Notes: generated by a model from the sequence alone, not told the origin. 64,000 bases of DNA from Chryseobacterium viscerum (GCF_025949665.1 NZ_JAPDFT010000007.1:1-64000), one strand, 5' to 3'. Counted from the first letter of the stretch, positions 45,927 through 54,740 are shown. A program made the numbers and translations.

Positions 45927-45961
45927 AAAAAAATCCGGAGAAACAAAATGTTTCTCCGGAT
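45927..45961 (-). terminator. Terminator after the enoyl-CoA hydratase gene
   Basis: ATCCGGAGAAACA (45933-45945) pairs perfectly with TGTTTCTCCGGAT (45949-45961) around a 3-nt loop, with the minus-strand T run at 45933-45927. Confidence 0.9.
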
Positions 45962-46008
45962 GGCATGTGGATTAAAATCCAACTATTTTTTAATAATTAA
46001 GAGGAAAA

Positions 46009-46773
46009 TTATTTTGCTCTCAACCTTTCTTTAATAGACTCAATGTTTTTCTTAGCAGAATCTTCCAGGATAAGACTTGCACTCATATGAATTCTTGCAG
46101 GCATTAGTTCATTGAAATGATCTGTACCCTCCCATGAAACTTTTTTAATTAATGCTAAAGCATCGCTGCTTCTTGATGCCAAAGTCTGTAAAAATGTTTC
46201 CAGTTTTTCATCCATCTCCTGAATAGAAGCTGACACGGAATGGTAAATATTATGCTGCTCAGCCCACTCAGCAGATCTGAAGTCTGCATCAATAGCCATC
46301 GCTGAAAATTGAGACTTTCCGATTTTTCTTTCTACATAAGGTCCTATTACAAAAGGCCCTATTCCAAGATTAACCTCAGTAAGTGCTAAAGCTGAATCTT
46401 TTGTTGCAAAACAATAGTCTGCTCCGCATGCAATTCCAACTCCTCCACCGGTTGTTTTCCCCTGAACTCTTACTACTACAATTTTGCCACAGTTTCTCAT
46501 AGCATTTAAAACTTTTGCAAAACCACCAAAAAATCGTGTGGAAGCTTCCAGCTCTTCAATGGCTAAAAGCTCATCAAAACTTGCTCCAGCGCAGAATGCT
46601 TTTTCACCTGCACTTTTAACTAAGATAGCTTTCACCTCATCTTTCGCACCTTCTTCAAGAATGGTTTCTGCCAGTTTTTCTAAAATTGCCCCCGGAAGAG
46701 AGTTACTTTTGGGTGTTCCGAAACTGATCTCAGCAATATTATTTTTAATTTCTGATGCTACAAATTCGCTCAT
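46009..46773 (-). CDS. Enoyl-CoA hydratase/isomerase family protein
   Basis: A 254-residue crotonase-fold enzyme. The first oxyanion-hole region is AFCAGASFDELLA (about 60-72) and the second is KTTGGGVGIACGAD (about 105-118); a Glu follows in TEVNLGIGPF. Family members hydrate or isomerise enoyl-CoA thioesters. It is transcribed alone and 3.7 kb away from paaZ; a role as the missing PaaF-type hydratase is possible but not shown. Confidence 0.87.
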   Translation of the reverse strand: MSEFVASEIKNNIAEISFGTPKSNSLPGAILEKLAETILEEGAKDEVKAILVKSAGEKAFCAGASFDELLAIEELEASTRFFGGFAKVLNAMRNCGKIVVVRVQGKTTGGGVGIACGADYCFATKDSALALTEVNLGIGPFVIGPYVERKIGKSQFSAMAIDADFRSAEWAEQHNIYHSVSASIQEMDEKLETFLQTLASRSSDALALIKKVSWEGTDHFNELMPARIHMSASLILEDSAKKNIESIKERLRAK

Positions 46774-47026
46774 TTTTATTTTTATTGGATTCTTACAAAA
46801 ATACGAAATACAGCTCTTTCAGAGAAACTTAAAAGAGATAATTTCCATTATTAACCTACCTTTTATAAAGATTTGTTACGTAGAAATACGGAGTAAGTAA
46901 TTTGGTATTTTCTACTCTAGCACTCATTTTTTATTAATCGTTCCTTTGGAGTAAGAAATAATAATCAATGGCGGAATCTGAAAAGCCAATAACAGAGTAA
47001 GAAATCTAAAACTAAAAATCATTATC

Positions 47027-47578
47027 ATGGATGAATACATTGGAATTGTAAAATTATTTGCAGGAAATTTTGCACCTAGAGGCTGGATGTTTTGTGACGG
47101 AAGCTTAATAAGCATTTCAAGAAATTCTGCCTTATTCTCTATTTTAGGCACAACTTACGGCGGAGATGGTATCTCTACTTTCGCTCTGCCAAACTTAAAA
47201 GGCCGTATGGCTTTAGGAGCAGGAAATGTAAATGCCAACCAGTTTTATCCTTTGGGAGTGGTATCTGGTACTACACAGAATACTCTTTTAACCTCAAACC
47301 TTCCAAGCATCGCGGGTGGGTTTCAACTGAAAGTTGCTAATAAGAACGCCAATTCATCAACACCTACGGCATTATCATCTATTGCTATCTCAGGAACACA
47401 GGTAGGTAGAGATTTCAATGTGGTATCAAGCTTTGTCAATGACTCTAATCCTGACACTGCTATCAACGCGCAAAGCATCTCTTTTGTAGGACAAAATTTA
47501 CCCGTAAATAACATGCCTCCTTATCTTGGCTTAAATTATATCATCTGTGTTGAAGGTATTTATCCTCCAAGAGATTAA
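47027..47578 (+). CDS. Tail-collar domain protein (MdpB-like)
   Basis: A 183-residue protein with the phage tail-collar domain: MDEYIGIVKLFAGNFAPRGW, then FCDGSLISIS, YGGDGISTFALPNLKGR and a C-terminal PPYLGLNYIICVEG. Related proteins occur as phage tail tips and as microcystin-dependent protein homologues. No phage genes surround it, so it is a domesticated copy of unknown role. No signal peptide is seen. The T9SS protein gene follows after 35 bp. Confidence 0.87.
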   Translation: MDEYIGIVKLFAGNFAPRGWMFCDGSLISISRNSALFSILGTTYGGDGISTFALPNLKGRMALGAGNVNANQFYPLGVVSGTTQNTLLTSNLPSIAGGFQLKVANKNANSSTPTALSSIAISGTQVGRDFNVVSSFVNDSNPDTAINAQSISFVGQNLPVNNMPPYLGLNYIICVEGIYPPRD

Positions 47579-47613
47579 CATTCATAATAACCTAATATTT
47601 AAAACAAAAAATC

Positions 47614-48435
47614 ATGAAAAGCACTACTCTTTTTACAATTTGTAGTCTGCTCATTTCAATTTTTTCATTCGGGCAGACCAGTACAGAACAATTTGAAACG
47701 GAATCGCACGGAAGTACAAGCTTCACAGACAATGGAGTCATTTTCAATATCATTTCGCATGTAAGTGTCTTTGATATTCAAGGAAATTACCCGGGAACAG
47801 GCTGGAGTGGAACAGCGAATGACAACAGATACATTGACAATTCCAATGACACTCAATTTCCGCCGTCATTCAGCATTAAAACCACTTCTAATCTGTTTAA
47901 AGTAAACAGATTCTGGATGTATCTTTCTGCATTGAATCTTGACCTCAATGTAGCGGGAACACTTACCGTAACCGGAAAACTAAGCGGAGTAACAAAATTT
48001 ACCCAAACAAAATCTACAGGGTTCGCAACAAGTTTAGGAAGTACAAACGGATATACTTTGATTGATCTTACCAACTTAAACGGCCAAAATTACTCCAATA
48101 TCATTATTGATGAACTGCAACTAACGGTCAGTGGAGCATTCAGATATGTAGGCCTGGACGCCTTCACATGGGTAAAAGACAGTAATCTGGTATTGAGTAC
48201 TTCGGAAACTAAAAGCATAAAAAAAGACCTGACAGTTTATCCTAACCCAACCAACGGACCTCTTTCCATTGCAACAGAGAAAGCCGGTGAAGCCAAAATC
48301 TATAGTGTAGACGGTAAAATGCTGAAAACGGTACAAACCCAGCGAGGAAATAATGAAATCAATATTTCAGATCTTCCCAAAGGAGTTTATATACTCAAAA
48401 CAGCAACAGAATCAACAAAAGTTATTAAAAACTAA
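47614..48435 (+). CDS. Secreted T9SS type A sorting-domain protein
   Basis: 273 residues: signal peptide ending near FSFGQ, a beta-rich body (about 20-195) and a type A T9SS domain (LTVYPNPTNGPLSIAT ... GVYILKTATESTKVIKN). It follows the tail-collar gene by 35 bp and ends at a terminator, so both are on one transcript. No enzyme motif is seen. Confidence 0.87.
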   Translation: MKSTTLFTICSLLISIFSFGQTSTEQFETESHGSTSFTDNGVIFNIISHVSVFDIQGNYPGTGWSGTANDNRYIDNSNDTQFPPSFSIKTTSNLFKVNRFWMYLSALNLDLNVAGTLTVTGKLSGVTKFTQTKSTGFATSLGSTNGYTLIDLTNLNGQNYSNIIIDELQLTVSGAFRYVGLDAFTWVKDSNLVLSTSETKSIKKDLTVYPNPTNGPLSIATEKAGEAKIYSVDGKMLKTVQTQRGNNEINISDLPKGVYILKTATESTKVIKN

Positions 48436-48492
48436 TTTCAGGAAATTTCACATAAGTTCCATATCCCATAAAGATTCTAATTCATAAATGAC

Positions 48493-48527
48493 AAATCCCT
48501 TAATTGTTTTATTAAGGGATTTGTTTT
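48493..48527 (+). terminator. Terminator after the T9SS protein gene
   Basis: AAATCCCTTAAT (48493-48504) pairs perfectly with ATTAAGGGATTT (48511-48522), followed by GTTTTTT. It overlaps the stop codon of the convergent glycosylase gene and may serve both. Confidence 0.85.
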
Positions 48528-49207
48528 TTCAATGCCAGAATATACTTGTCTATATACAGCTGCTTTTCTTTTGATTTATACTGCTGAATGTATCTGGGAT
48601 GTTCCAGAACAGTTATGGTATCAAACAATTTTGCTTCTTTGTTTAATTTTGAAATAAAGTCAGCATTTTTTTTACCCAGTACAAAAACCTCCGAGGTATC
48701 CAGATTGAGACTGATATGTTTCTTCAGAGATTCAATCATAAAACTCTTCACAGCCTCGAACAGCTCTTTATCATCATAATAATTGGCATTAAGCCATCCG
48801 CTTTTTGTTTTTCTTACGATAGCCAGCGGAAACGGAGAATTGATATAAACATCTTTATAGAAGAGATCTGTACCACCATATTCCTCAATCATATCATACA
48901 TAAAAACGGAAGAAACTTCATGAGTACGGGCAGATTCCATTTTTATACCACAGATACTTTCGAGTCTTTTTGTATCGGTAAACGGAACGCCTGTGACACC
49001 TGCACCATGACGGCTTGGATTGATTCCAATCATAAATTTTCTCTGAGCCGAATCATCATAGTATTTATGATAAAACTTCTGCATGACCATCAATGTTTCG
49101 GGATTATCCAAATAAGGGTTCAGGACTTCAAATCCTTCAGGAAGAGTTCCTGTATAGCTAAGATTTTTATTAAACTCAATGACTTGATCTGCAAAAGTTG
49201 TATTCAT
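48512..49207 (-). CDS. SMUG2-like uracil-DNA glycosylase family protein (DUF4918)
   Basis: A 231-residue member of the uracil-DNA glycosylase superfamily. Motif 1 is MIGINPSRHGAG (about 59-70) with a following GVPFTDTKRL; motif 2 region reads VLEHPRYIQQY near residue 205. These features match the SMUG2 group; its likely job is base excision of uracil or oxidised pyrimidines. It lies 2 bp from the DUF4241 gene and is cotranscribed with it. Confidence 0.85.
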   Translation of the reverse strand: MNTTFADQVIEFNKNLSYTGTLPEGFEVLNPYLDNPETLMVMQKFYHKYYDDSAQRKFMIGINPSRHGAGVTGVPFTDTKRLESICGIKMESARTHEVSSVFMYDMIEEYGGTDLFYKDVYINSPFPLAIVRKTKSGWLNANYYDDKELFEAVKSFMIESLKKHISLNLDTSEVFVLGKKNADFISKLNKEAKLFDTITVLEHPRYIQQYKSKEKQLYIDKYILALKKQIP

Positions 49208-49209
49208 AT

Positions 49210-49980
49210 TTAATTTTTAAGAAAAACAAAATTATCAGGCTGATCATCTTCATTGTCTTCGTCTTCATCTTCGTCACTTAAAGCCAATTCAACATCAATG
49301 AATTGAATGTATAAACCACAGATTTCTTCGTTAGCATCATAAGCAAAGTACACAGGGTAAGTACCATCACCAAAACCACTTGCAAACATTGGAATCTGAT
49401 GATTGGTACCCGGAATTGTCCAATTGATCCAGTCACCTGCTTCCCTCTGATTGGTGGGATGATCTTTATAGCTTTGTGAGAAAAGCCCGGCGAAATAATC
49501 ATCATAAACATTGTCGACATCTATTCCATCTACAAATTTATCTACATAAGGAAGAACTTCTTTATCAGTAATACAACCTAGACCTGCATCCACTCCAAAA
49601 CCAAAAAAATCTTCTTCTGTTACGTCCTCCAATTCTTCAATTCCCACTAAAGCTTCTCTGTAAACAACAGGCTTTTCTTTGGTAAATTCAACTTTTACAA
49701 CAGCATATCTGTCTCCCCAGTCTTCAGATTTTACCACGGCTATGGTCACAGGAAAATCTCCTTTCGGAGCCTGAATAAAATAAGGTGACTGATTTGCATT
49801 TAAAGAAACCAACGGATCTCTTACCACTACTTTTCCAGAAGGAAGGGAAACATTTCCAATTTCCATCGTCTCCATTTTCTGTCCCAGAATTTCATCTAAA
49901 GTAAAATAGGTTTCCAGATCTGTAGGAGAAACCAGAATATTTTTTACTTCTTCCCATTTTTGTATCCAGCTTTCGTTCAT
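49210..49980 (-). CDS. DUF4241 domain protein
   Basis: A 256-residue soluble protein in the DUF4241 family: GNVSLPSGKVVVRDPLV near 42-58, a beta-rich core with GFGVDAGLGCITD (about 132-144), and GDGTYPVYFAYD near 208-219. An acidic tail ends the protein. DUF4241 has no assigned function; the neighbouring glycosylase gene is in the same transcript. Confidence 0.83.
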   Translation of the reverse strand: MNESWIQKWEEVKNILVSPTDLETYFTLDEILGQKMETMEIGNVSLPSGKVVVRDPLVSLNANQSPYFIQAPKGDFPVTIAVVKSEDWGDRYAVVKVEFTKEKPVVYREALVGIEELEDVTEEDFFGFGVDAGLGCITDKEVLPYVDKFVDGIDVDNVYDDYFAGLFSQSYKDHPTNQREAGDWINWTIPGTNHQIPMFASGFGDGTYPVYFAYDANEEICGLYIQFIDVELALSDEDEDEDNEDDQPDNFVFLKN

Positions 49981-50071
49981 AGTATTATATTTTTTGAATT
50001 AATTTTAAGTTTGAAAATAATGAATAAATCCAAAGGCATCAAACAGAGCTGTATTTTTAACAAAAGATTAT

Positions 50072-50107
50072 TAAAAAAAGCCACAAATCACAGAGAATTG
50101 CGGCTTT
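50072..50107 (-). terminator. Terminator after the orphan precursor gene
   Basis: AAAGCC (50078-50083 region) pairs with GGCTTT (50102-50107), with a further CAA/TTG pairing inside one mismatch. On the minus strand T7 follows. It ends a monocistronic unit. Confidence 0.7.
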
Positions 50108-50143
50108 ATGTATTGTTTTAAGTTAAAAAATTAATTAAAAGAG

Positions 50144-50305
50144 CTAAGAATCGGCACATATATAACATGCTCTGGCAATATCAGGCCATCTTCCAGGAAG
50201 ACAACAGGTTCCGGGAGGACAAGGATTAAGGGCACAAGACCAGTTTGGTCCGGCTCCTTTAAAAGATCTCAACTCATGTCTTGAAAGTTTTTTTAAGTTT
50301 TTCAT
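50144..50305 (-). CDS. Orphan six-cysteine double-glycine-type precursor
   Basis: A 53-residue precursor with no export gene beside it. Residues 1-9 (MKNLKKLSR) equal those of the peptide encoded at 23662-23856. The aligned cleavage site is G17-A18, a permitted GG variant. The core has six cysteines (24, 29, 34, 35, 47, 50) and is Pro/Gly-rich, but otherwise unlike the other core. The gene has its own promoter (50392-50361), a 29-nt element shared with the other precursor, and a terminator. The exporter at 21405-23600 probably serves it in trans. Confidence 0.82.
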   Translation of the reverse strand: MKNLKKLSRHELRSFKGAGPNWSCALNPCPPGTCCLPGRWPDIARACYICADS

Positions 50306-50327
50306 AGTGGTCAGTTTTGATATTCTC

Positions 50328-50356
50328 TCCTACTCTATATGCTTTTCGGATTTCGC
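50328..50356 (-). promoter_or_regulatory. 29-nt leader element, copy 2
   Basis: Minus-strand sequence starting GCGAAATCCGAAAAGC and ending AGAGTAGGA, differing from copy 1 (23611-23639) only at positions 17 (A for T) and 20 (T for C). The second change keeps a possible pair with G24 as a wobble. It begins where transcription is predicted to start, 22 nt before the ATG, the same distance as in copy 1. Confidence 0.75.
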
Positions 50357-50360
50357 CTAT

Positions 50361-50392
50361 TAAAGTTAATCATTTTTTCTGATCCTTGTCAA
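50361..50392 (-). promoter_or_regulatory. Promoter of the orphan precursor gene
   Basis: Minus-strand TTG (50392-50390), 21-nt spacer, TAACTTTA (50368-50361), one mismatch from TAnnTTTG. The predicted start coincides with the first bases of the leader element. Confidence 0.55.
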
Positions 50393-50408
50393 GAATAATC
50401 ATCCATTA

Positions 50409-50440
50409 AAAAATCCCTTCCAATTACTGAAAGGGATTTT
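50409..50440 (-). terminator. Terminator after paaZ
   Basis: AAAATCCCTT (50410-50419) pairs with AAGGGATTTT (50431-50440), with a further CA/TG-type extension, and T residues follow on the minus strand. It separates paaZ from the orphan precursor unit. Confidence 0.82.
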
Positions 50441-50459
50441 GAACTTATATTTTACTGAA

Positions 50460-52955
50460 TTAAATCAATCCAAACTGCTGGAAGTGGTGGGTAAAATGCT
50501 TTTTGTGCATCAGTTCCCACATTTCTTTATTCAGTTTTCCGAATACATAATTCATATGTTCTGCCTGTGGATTTTCTTTGTAATAGATCACAAATTTCTT
50601 CACATTATCCATGAATGATAGTTTTGCAGCTTCCAGATTCTTGTGGGTAAGTTCAGGAAGCGAACCATCCTGCGGAAGAAACGGAGCGGTAAATTCTTTC
50701 GGCATTGCTCTGTGATTGTAAAGAGAATCCTGCCATTTTTCAAGATTTTCTTCCGGAGTAAAGCATTTTTTTGCTTCTGGCTCTCCAAAACTTACCAATA
50801 CAGCCTGCTCAAGATGTTCTATCATCTGCTGTGGAGACATTTTTCCCCAAAGTGCAGGAGTACTTTCCGTTAATCCATTCAATATTTTCTGAACATTTTT
50901 CACATTCAGATCGATGAAAGGGGACTGTTTTGCTACCAATGTTAATATTGTTGCTACACAAACCACCTCATCTCTTTGATTCACTACTTCAACCAGCCAT
51001 TTTACAACACCGGAAGGAATGTTTCTTCCTTTTACTCCTCTGTTGATTTTTTCTTTTGCCGTTAAATAAACAGTAATGGTATCTCCAGCATATACAGGCT
51101 TGAAGAAGCTGCATTCTTCCAGTCCGTAATTGGCAATAACAGGTCCTTTTTTACCCGAAACAAATAATCCTGCTGCTGCTGAAAGGATAAAATATCCGTG
51201 AGCTACAGTTTTATCGAAGATTGTTCCTGTTAAACTTGTTGCATCAGTATGGGCATAGAAATGATCCCATGAAACATTGGAGAAATTGACGATATCTGCA
51301 TCAGTAACTGTTCTTCCTGCTGTTTCTAAAGAATCTCCCACTTCAACTTCTTCAAAATATTTCTGGAAAGGATGTTTGTCTGAAAACTTTTTCTCTGCTC
51401 CCTGCTGATAGATTTTTGTGATTGCTTTCAGTACATCCGGTGATCCCTGAATAGCTGTTTTCTGCAGGAAGAAATGAAGACCGCTCAGACCGCCCATTTC
51501 TTCTCCGCCGCCTGCTCTACCAGGACCTCCGTGCATCAATGTAGGAAGTGGAGAACCGTGACCTGTGCTTTCTTTCGCGTTATCTCTGTTCAGTACAAAG
51601 ATTCTTCCGTGCTGGGAAGCCATTTTCCATGAAGTTTCGGCAATAAAGTTCTCGTCATGAGAAATGATAGAACCTACCAAACTTCCTTTTCCTCTTTTTG
51701 CCAGTGCAGCTGCTTCTTCTGCATCTTTATATGGCATTAATGTAGATACGGGACCGAAAGCTTCTACATCGTGAGAAATATTTTTTTCGAAAGGCTTGTC
51801 GTTCAGGAATAGTTTCGGACTCATAAATGCTCCATTTTCATAGTTGGCATCTATCAGTTCGTGTTTTCCGTCATAGACAAGTTCTGTTTCTGATTTTAAT
51901 AGATTTACTTTTCTCAGAACTTCTTCATACTGCTGTCTTCCCACCAAAGATCCCATTTTGGTTTCTCTGCTTAATGGGTTTCCGATTTTCGTTTGATCTA
52001 AAGCTTTAGACAAAGCATTCTGAACATCACCGATTAAGTGTTCAGGAACGATAATTCTTCTGATCGCCGTACATTTCTGTCCTGCTTTCGTGGTCATTTC
52101 GTTACGAACCTCTTTGATGAATAAATCAAATTCAGGCGTTCCCGGTTTTGCCTCCAGTCCAAGGATAGAACAGTTCAATGAATCTGCTTCCATATTGAAA
52201 CGAACTGCATTTCCTGCAATAGAAGGGAGTGATTTTAATTTTCTTCCTGTATGGGCTGATCCTGTAAACAATACAGAGTCTCCATCCTGTACATAATCTA
52301 AAATGTTTCCAGGCTCTCCGCACACTAACTGAACAGCTCCTTCTGGCAATACTCCGCTTTCAATCATATCCTGAAATACAGCATTGGTAAGGTAAGATCC
52401 GAAAGGTGATGGTTTCACAATAGAAGGAACACCCGCCAATAAGGAAGTAGATAGTTTTTCCAACATTCCCCATACCGGAAAATTATAAGCATTAATCTGT
52501 ACAGAAACACCTTCACTAGGGGTTAAAATATGGGTTCCTAAGAAAGTCCCGTTAGCAGAAATCTTTTGAGTGTCTCCATCTACCCAAAATGAAGTATTGG
52601 GAAGCATTCTTTTTGCCAATCCGGAATAGGTAAAGAACGTTCCGAAACCTCCTTCAATATCCACCCAAGAATCAACGTGGGTAGCTCCTGTTTTGTATGA
52701 TAAGTCGTAATATTTTTTCTTTCTTTCCAACAAGTAAAGTGCTACTTTTTTCAACATCTCTCCACGGTCGTAGAAAGTCATTGAAGAAAGGTTTTTATAT
52801 CCTACGGTTCTTCCGTAGTCAAGAGCCTGTTCAAAATTAAGCCCTTCTGTATCGGAAACAGCTACCTGTTCTCCTGTAACGGCATTGTACAAAGGAACTC
52901 CGTTTCCGGTACCTTCTACCCATTGTCCGTAGATATAGTTTTTTAACTTTTCCAT
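50460..52955 (-). CDS. paaZ: PaaZ ring-opening enzyme with C-terminal DUF1569-like domain
   Basis: Opens oxepin-CoA and oxidises the aldehyde in phenylacetate degradation. The aldehyde dehydrogenase part (1-510) has E256 (NMEADSLNC) and C295 (AGQKCTAIRR). The MaoC hydratase part (about 525-675) has D564 and H569 (SWDHFYAH). Usual PaaZ ends near 680; here 831 residues include about 150 extra (H714, H820 and H824 in MIEHLEQA and HFTHHFQQFG), resembling DUF1569/DinB. In this cluster it comes last, 8 bp after a small membrane protein gene. Confidence 0.95.
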   Translation of the reverse strand: MEKLKNYIYGQWVEGTGNGVPLYNAVTGEQVAVSDTEGLNFEQALDYGRTVGYKNLSSMTFYDRGEMLKKVALYLLERKKKYYDLSYKTGATHVDSWVDIEGGFGTFFTYSGLAKRMLPNTSFWVDGDTQKISANGTFLGTHILTPSEGVSVQINAYNFPVWGMLEKLSTSLLAGVPSIVKPSPFGSYLTNAVFQDMIESGVLPEGAVQLVCGEPGNILDYVQDGDSVLFTGSAHTGRKLKSLPSIAGNAVRFNMEADSLNCSILGLEAKPGTPEFDLFIKEVRNEMTTKAGQKCTAIRRIIVPEHLIGDVQNALSKALDQTKIGNPLSRETKMGSLVGRQQYEEVLRKVNLLKSETELVYDGKHELIDANYENGAFMSPKLFLNDKPFEKNISHDVEAFGPVSTLMPYKDAEEAAALAKRGKGSLVGSIISHDENFIAETSWKMASQHGRIFVLNRDNAKESTGHGSPLPTLMHGGPGRAGGGEEMGGLSGLHFFLQKTAIQGSPDVLKAITKIYQQGAEKKFSDKHPFQKYFEEVEVGDSLETAGRTVTDADIVNFSNVSWDHFYAHTDATSLTGTIFDKTVAHGYFILSAAAGLFVSGKKGPVIANYGLEECSFFKPVYAGDTITVYLTAKEKINRGVKGRNIPSGVVKWLVEVVNQRDEVVCVATILTLVAKQSPFIDLNVKNVQKILNGLTESTPALWGKMSPQQMIEHLEQAVLVSFGEPEAKKCFTPEENLEKWQDSLYNHRAMPKEFTAPFLPQDGSLPELTHKNLEAAKLSFMDNVKKFVIYYKENPQAEHMNYVFGKLNKEMWELMHKKHFTHHFQQFGLI

Positions 52956-52963
52956 ATAGTTTT

Positions 52964-53239
52964 TTACTTTTTGCTTAGATTATTCTTTTTAATAAAGTTT
53001 CTAATAATCAGATAAGGAATAAAAAGTGCCAGCCAGCAGTCTAAAATGATAACAATTTCAACAAACAAAGTATAGAAATTGTCTTTTTGCTTTAGATTAG
53101 CAATTACCTCATCTGATTCCACATGTTCCAAAGCATCTGAAATTCCTATTGACTCTTTTAACAGATAAAACCCTAAAGCATTTATCATGATTATAAAAAT
53201 CAATACTACAATCCAATATTTCTTCAGAATATTTACCAA
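52964..53239 (-). CDS. Small membrane protein
   Basis: 91 residues with two hydrophobic segments (about 10-27 and 55-85) around an acidic loop. No family recognised. It sits 8 bp before paaZ and 11 bp after the esterase gene, so all three are one transcript. Confidence 0.68.
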   Translation of the reverse strand: MVNILKKYWIVVLIFIIMINALGFYLLKESIGISDALEHVESDEVIANLKQKDNFYTLFVEIVIILDCWLALFIPYLIIRNFIKKNNLSKK

Positions 53240-53250
53240 TGAGAACTGAT

Positions 53251-54078
53251 TTATTTCGGTTCCTGGTAAGGAAACATTTTCACTAGCCCTTCATACAAAC
53301 TTCTGTGAAGAATGGTTGCATGGTTGTCTGTTTCCATCATTTTATATTCTAATGTCCAGTTTTTCTTTCCTGCTTTTTTCAAAACATCGTAGAAAGCTTC
53401 AGCATCTTTTATCATCACCGGATGTTCTCCTTTTCCTACAGAAACATAGACAAACTTTTTTGTATCCGGAGATTTTGAAAGCAGCTGTGGAGCCTGTTTT
53501 AAAAGACTTTCATCATCCCACCATAAGCTTGGACTGATGATAAAATAGTTATTGAACATTTCCGGTTTCTTCAATAAGATTTCTGTTGCCAAAAGCCCTC
53601 CCAAAGACTGACCGAAAAGGTATTTGTCTGTTGTTTTAAACTGGCTTTCCACATAAGGTTTTAATTCTTTTTCAAGGAATGCTATAAACTTATCAGAGTG
53701 CCCTGTTGTAGGATAATCTTTCTGCAAGTCTTTTAAATCTGTATGAAAAGTAAAATCCCTTTTTCTGTCTACATTAGCAACTCCTACCACAATGGTTTCC
53801 GGCATGGAATACATCTGATTAAAGAATTGTACTAATCCTGTAACGTGAATAAAATCTTCATTCATACTTCCATCCAGCAAATAGATCACCGGGTATGATT
53901 TTGTTTTATCATATCCCTGTGGAAGATAAATATTCAACGTTCTGTCCTCATTCAATGTTTTGGACTTAATCGTCCTCACTTCTCCTATTGTAAGCGGCTT
54001 TGTAGTAACAGTTTGCGCTGATACCACACTATTCATCGCCAACATCATGCTGCATACAAGTGCAATTTTTTTAATCAT
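53251..54078 (-). CDS. Secreted alpha/beta-hydrolase, esterase D-like
   Basis: 275 residues with a signal peptide (ending near SVVSAQ). The esterase/IroE-like fold shows YLPQGYDKTKSYPVIYLLDG and the nucleophile S158 in FGQSLGG; a His near 250 (TDNHATILH) completes the triad. It may cleave small esters or siderophores; link to phenylacetate metabolism is not evident. It follows the REP-flanked transposase. Confidence 0.83.
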   Translation of the reverse strand: MIKKIALVCSMMLAMNSVVSAQTVTTKPLTIGEVRTIKSKTLNEDRTLNIYLPQGYDKTKSYPVIYLLDGSMNEDFIHVTGLVQFFNQMYSMPETIVVGVANVDRKRDFTFHTDLKDLQKDYPTTGHSDKFIAFLEKELKPYVESQFKTTDKYLFGQSLGGLLATEILLKKPEMFNNYFIISPSLWWDDESLLKQAPQLLSKSPDTKKFVYVSVGKGEHPVMIKDAEAFYDVLKKAGKKNWTLEYKMMETDNHATILHRSLYEGLVKMFPYQEPK

Positions 54079-54090
54079 ATTTATTTTTTG

Positions 54091-54147
54091 TTAAACCTAA
54101 CGGGTTTTAAAAACCCGTTAGGTTTGATTATTAGCAATTATTCAAAA
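54091..54147. repeat. REP palindrome, copy at transposase 3' end
   Basis: AAACCTAACGGGTTT (54093-54107) pairs with AAACCCGTTAGGTTT (54111-54125), followed by a 22-nt tail shared with copy 2, including the last codons of the transposase. The two 57-bp copies match at 53 of 57 positions. One stem base pair is T-A here and C-G in copy 2. Confidence 0.88.
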
Positions 54148-54717
54148 TTTAAAAAATCATATTCAATAGTAGACTGATGATAATTTCTAAAAACTTCTAC
54201 CGAATCAAAATACTGCATGATTTCCTTTCTATTCAATTTACTTTCTTTTTCAGGATTTAAATATGAATTGTACGAAGAATTCTTCCATTGATCAATTTTA
54301 TTTACAAATCCATGATTAACCGGATTATTATGGATATAATGGAGAACTTTCAATAAATATTTCTCATCTGATATTTTCTTTCGTTTTACCGCATTCAGAA
54401 AAAGAGCTCCTTTTCTATTATATTTTTTGTTGTAAGCTTTAGCATAAGCATTCAATAAATTACCAAAAATGCTTCATTAAAAACTGATGCTCATTTTCAC
54501 TATTCACATCATCAAAATTCTTAAATCTTAATAACAAATGAAAATGATTAGGTAATAGACAATGAGCATAAATATCAGCGACCGGAAGAATATATTTTTT
54601 TACTTTTTCTAGAAAAAATTGATAATTTGATGGTTCACGAAAAATAATTTCAGTCCCATTTACATGAGAAAAAATGTGATATGTACCTTCAAATTCAAAA
54701 TTTTCTGTATTAATCAT
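54138..54717 (-). pseudogene. Frameshifted REP-associated tyrosine transposase (RAYT)
   Basis: Two adjoining frames together make one RAYT of about 192 residues. The first (54717-54460) holds the start GTYHIFSHVNGTEIIF and the HUH motif PNHFHLLLR. The second (54455-54138) holds NAYAKAYNKKYNRKGALF, where the catalytic Tyr of this family lies. Removing one T from the run at 54469-54465 restores the frame. The gene is flanked by its REP palindromes and lies inside the paa cluster. Confidence 0.85.
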
Positions 54718-54740
54718 TCTTTTTAAATCTGGTATTTAAT

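Noticed and set aside
54138..54455. Second transposase frame as an independent gene
   Set aside because: It is the C-terminal half of one RAYT separated by a single-base shift.
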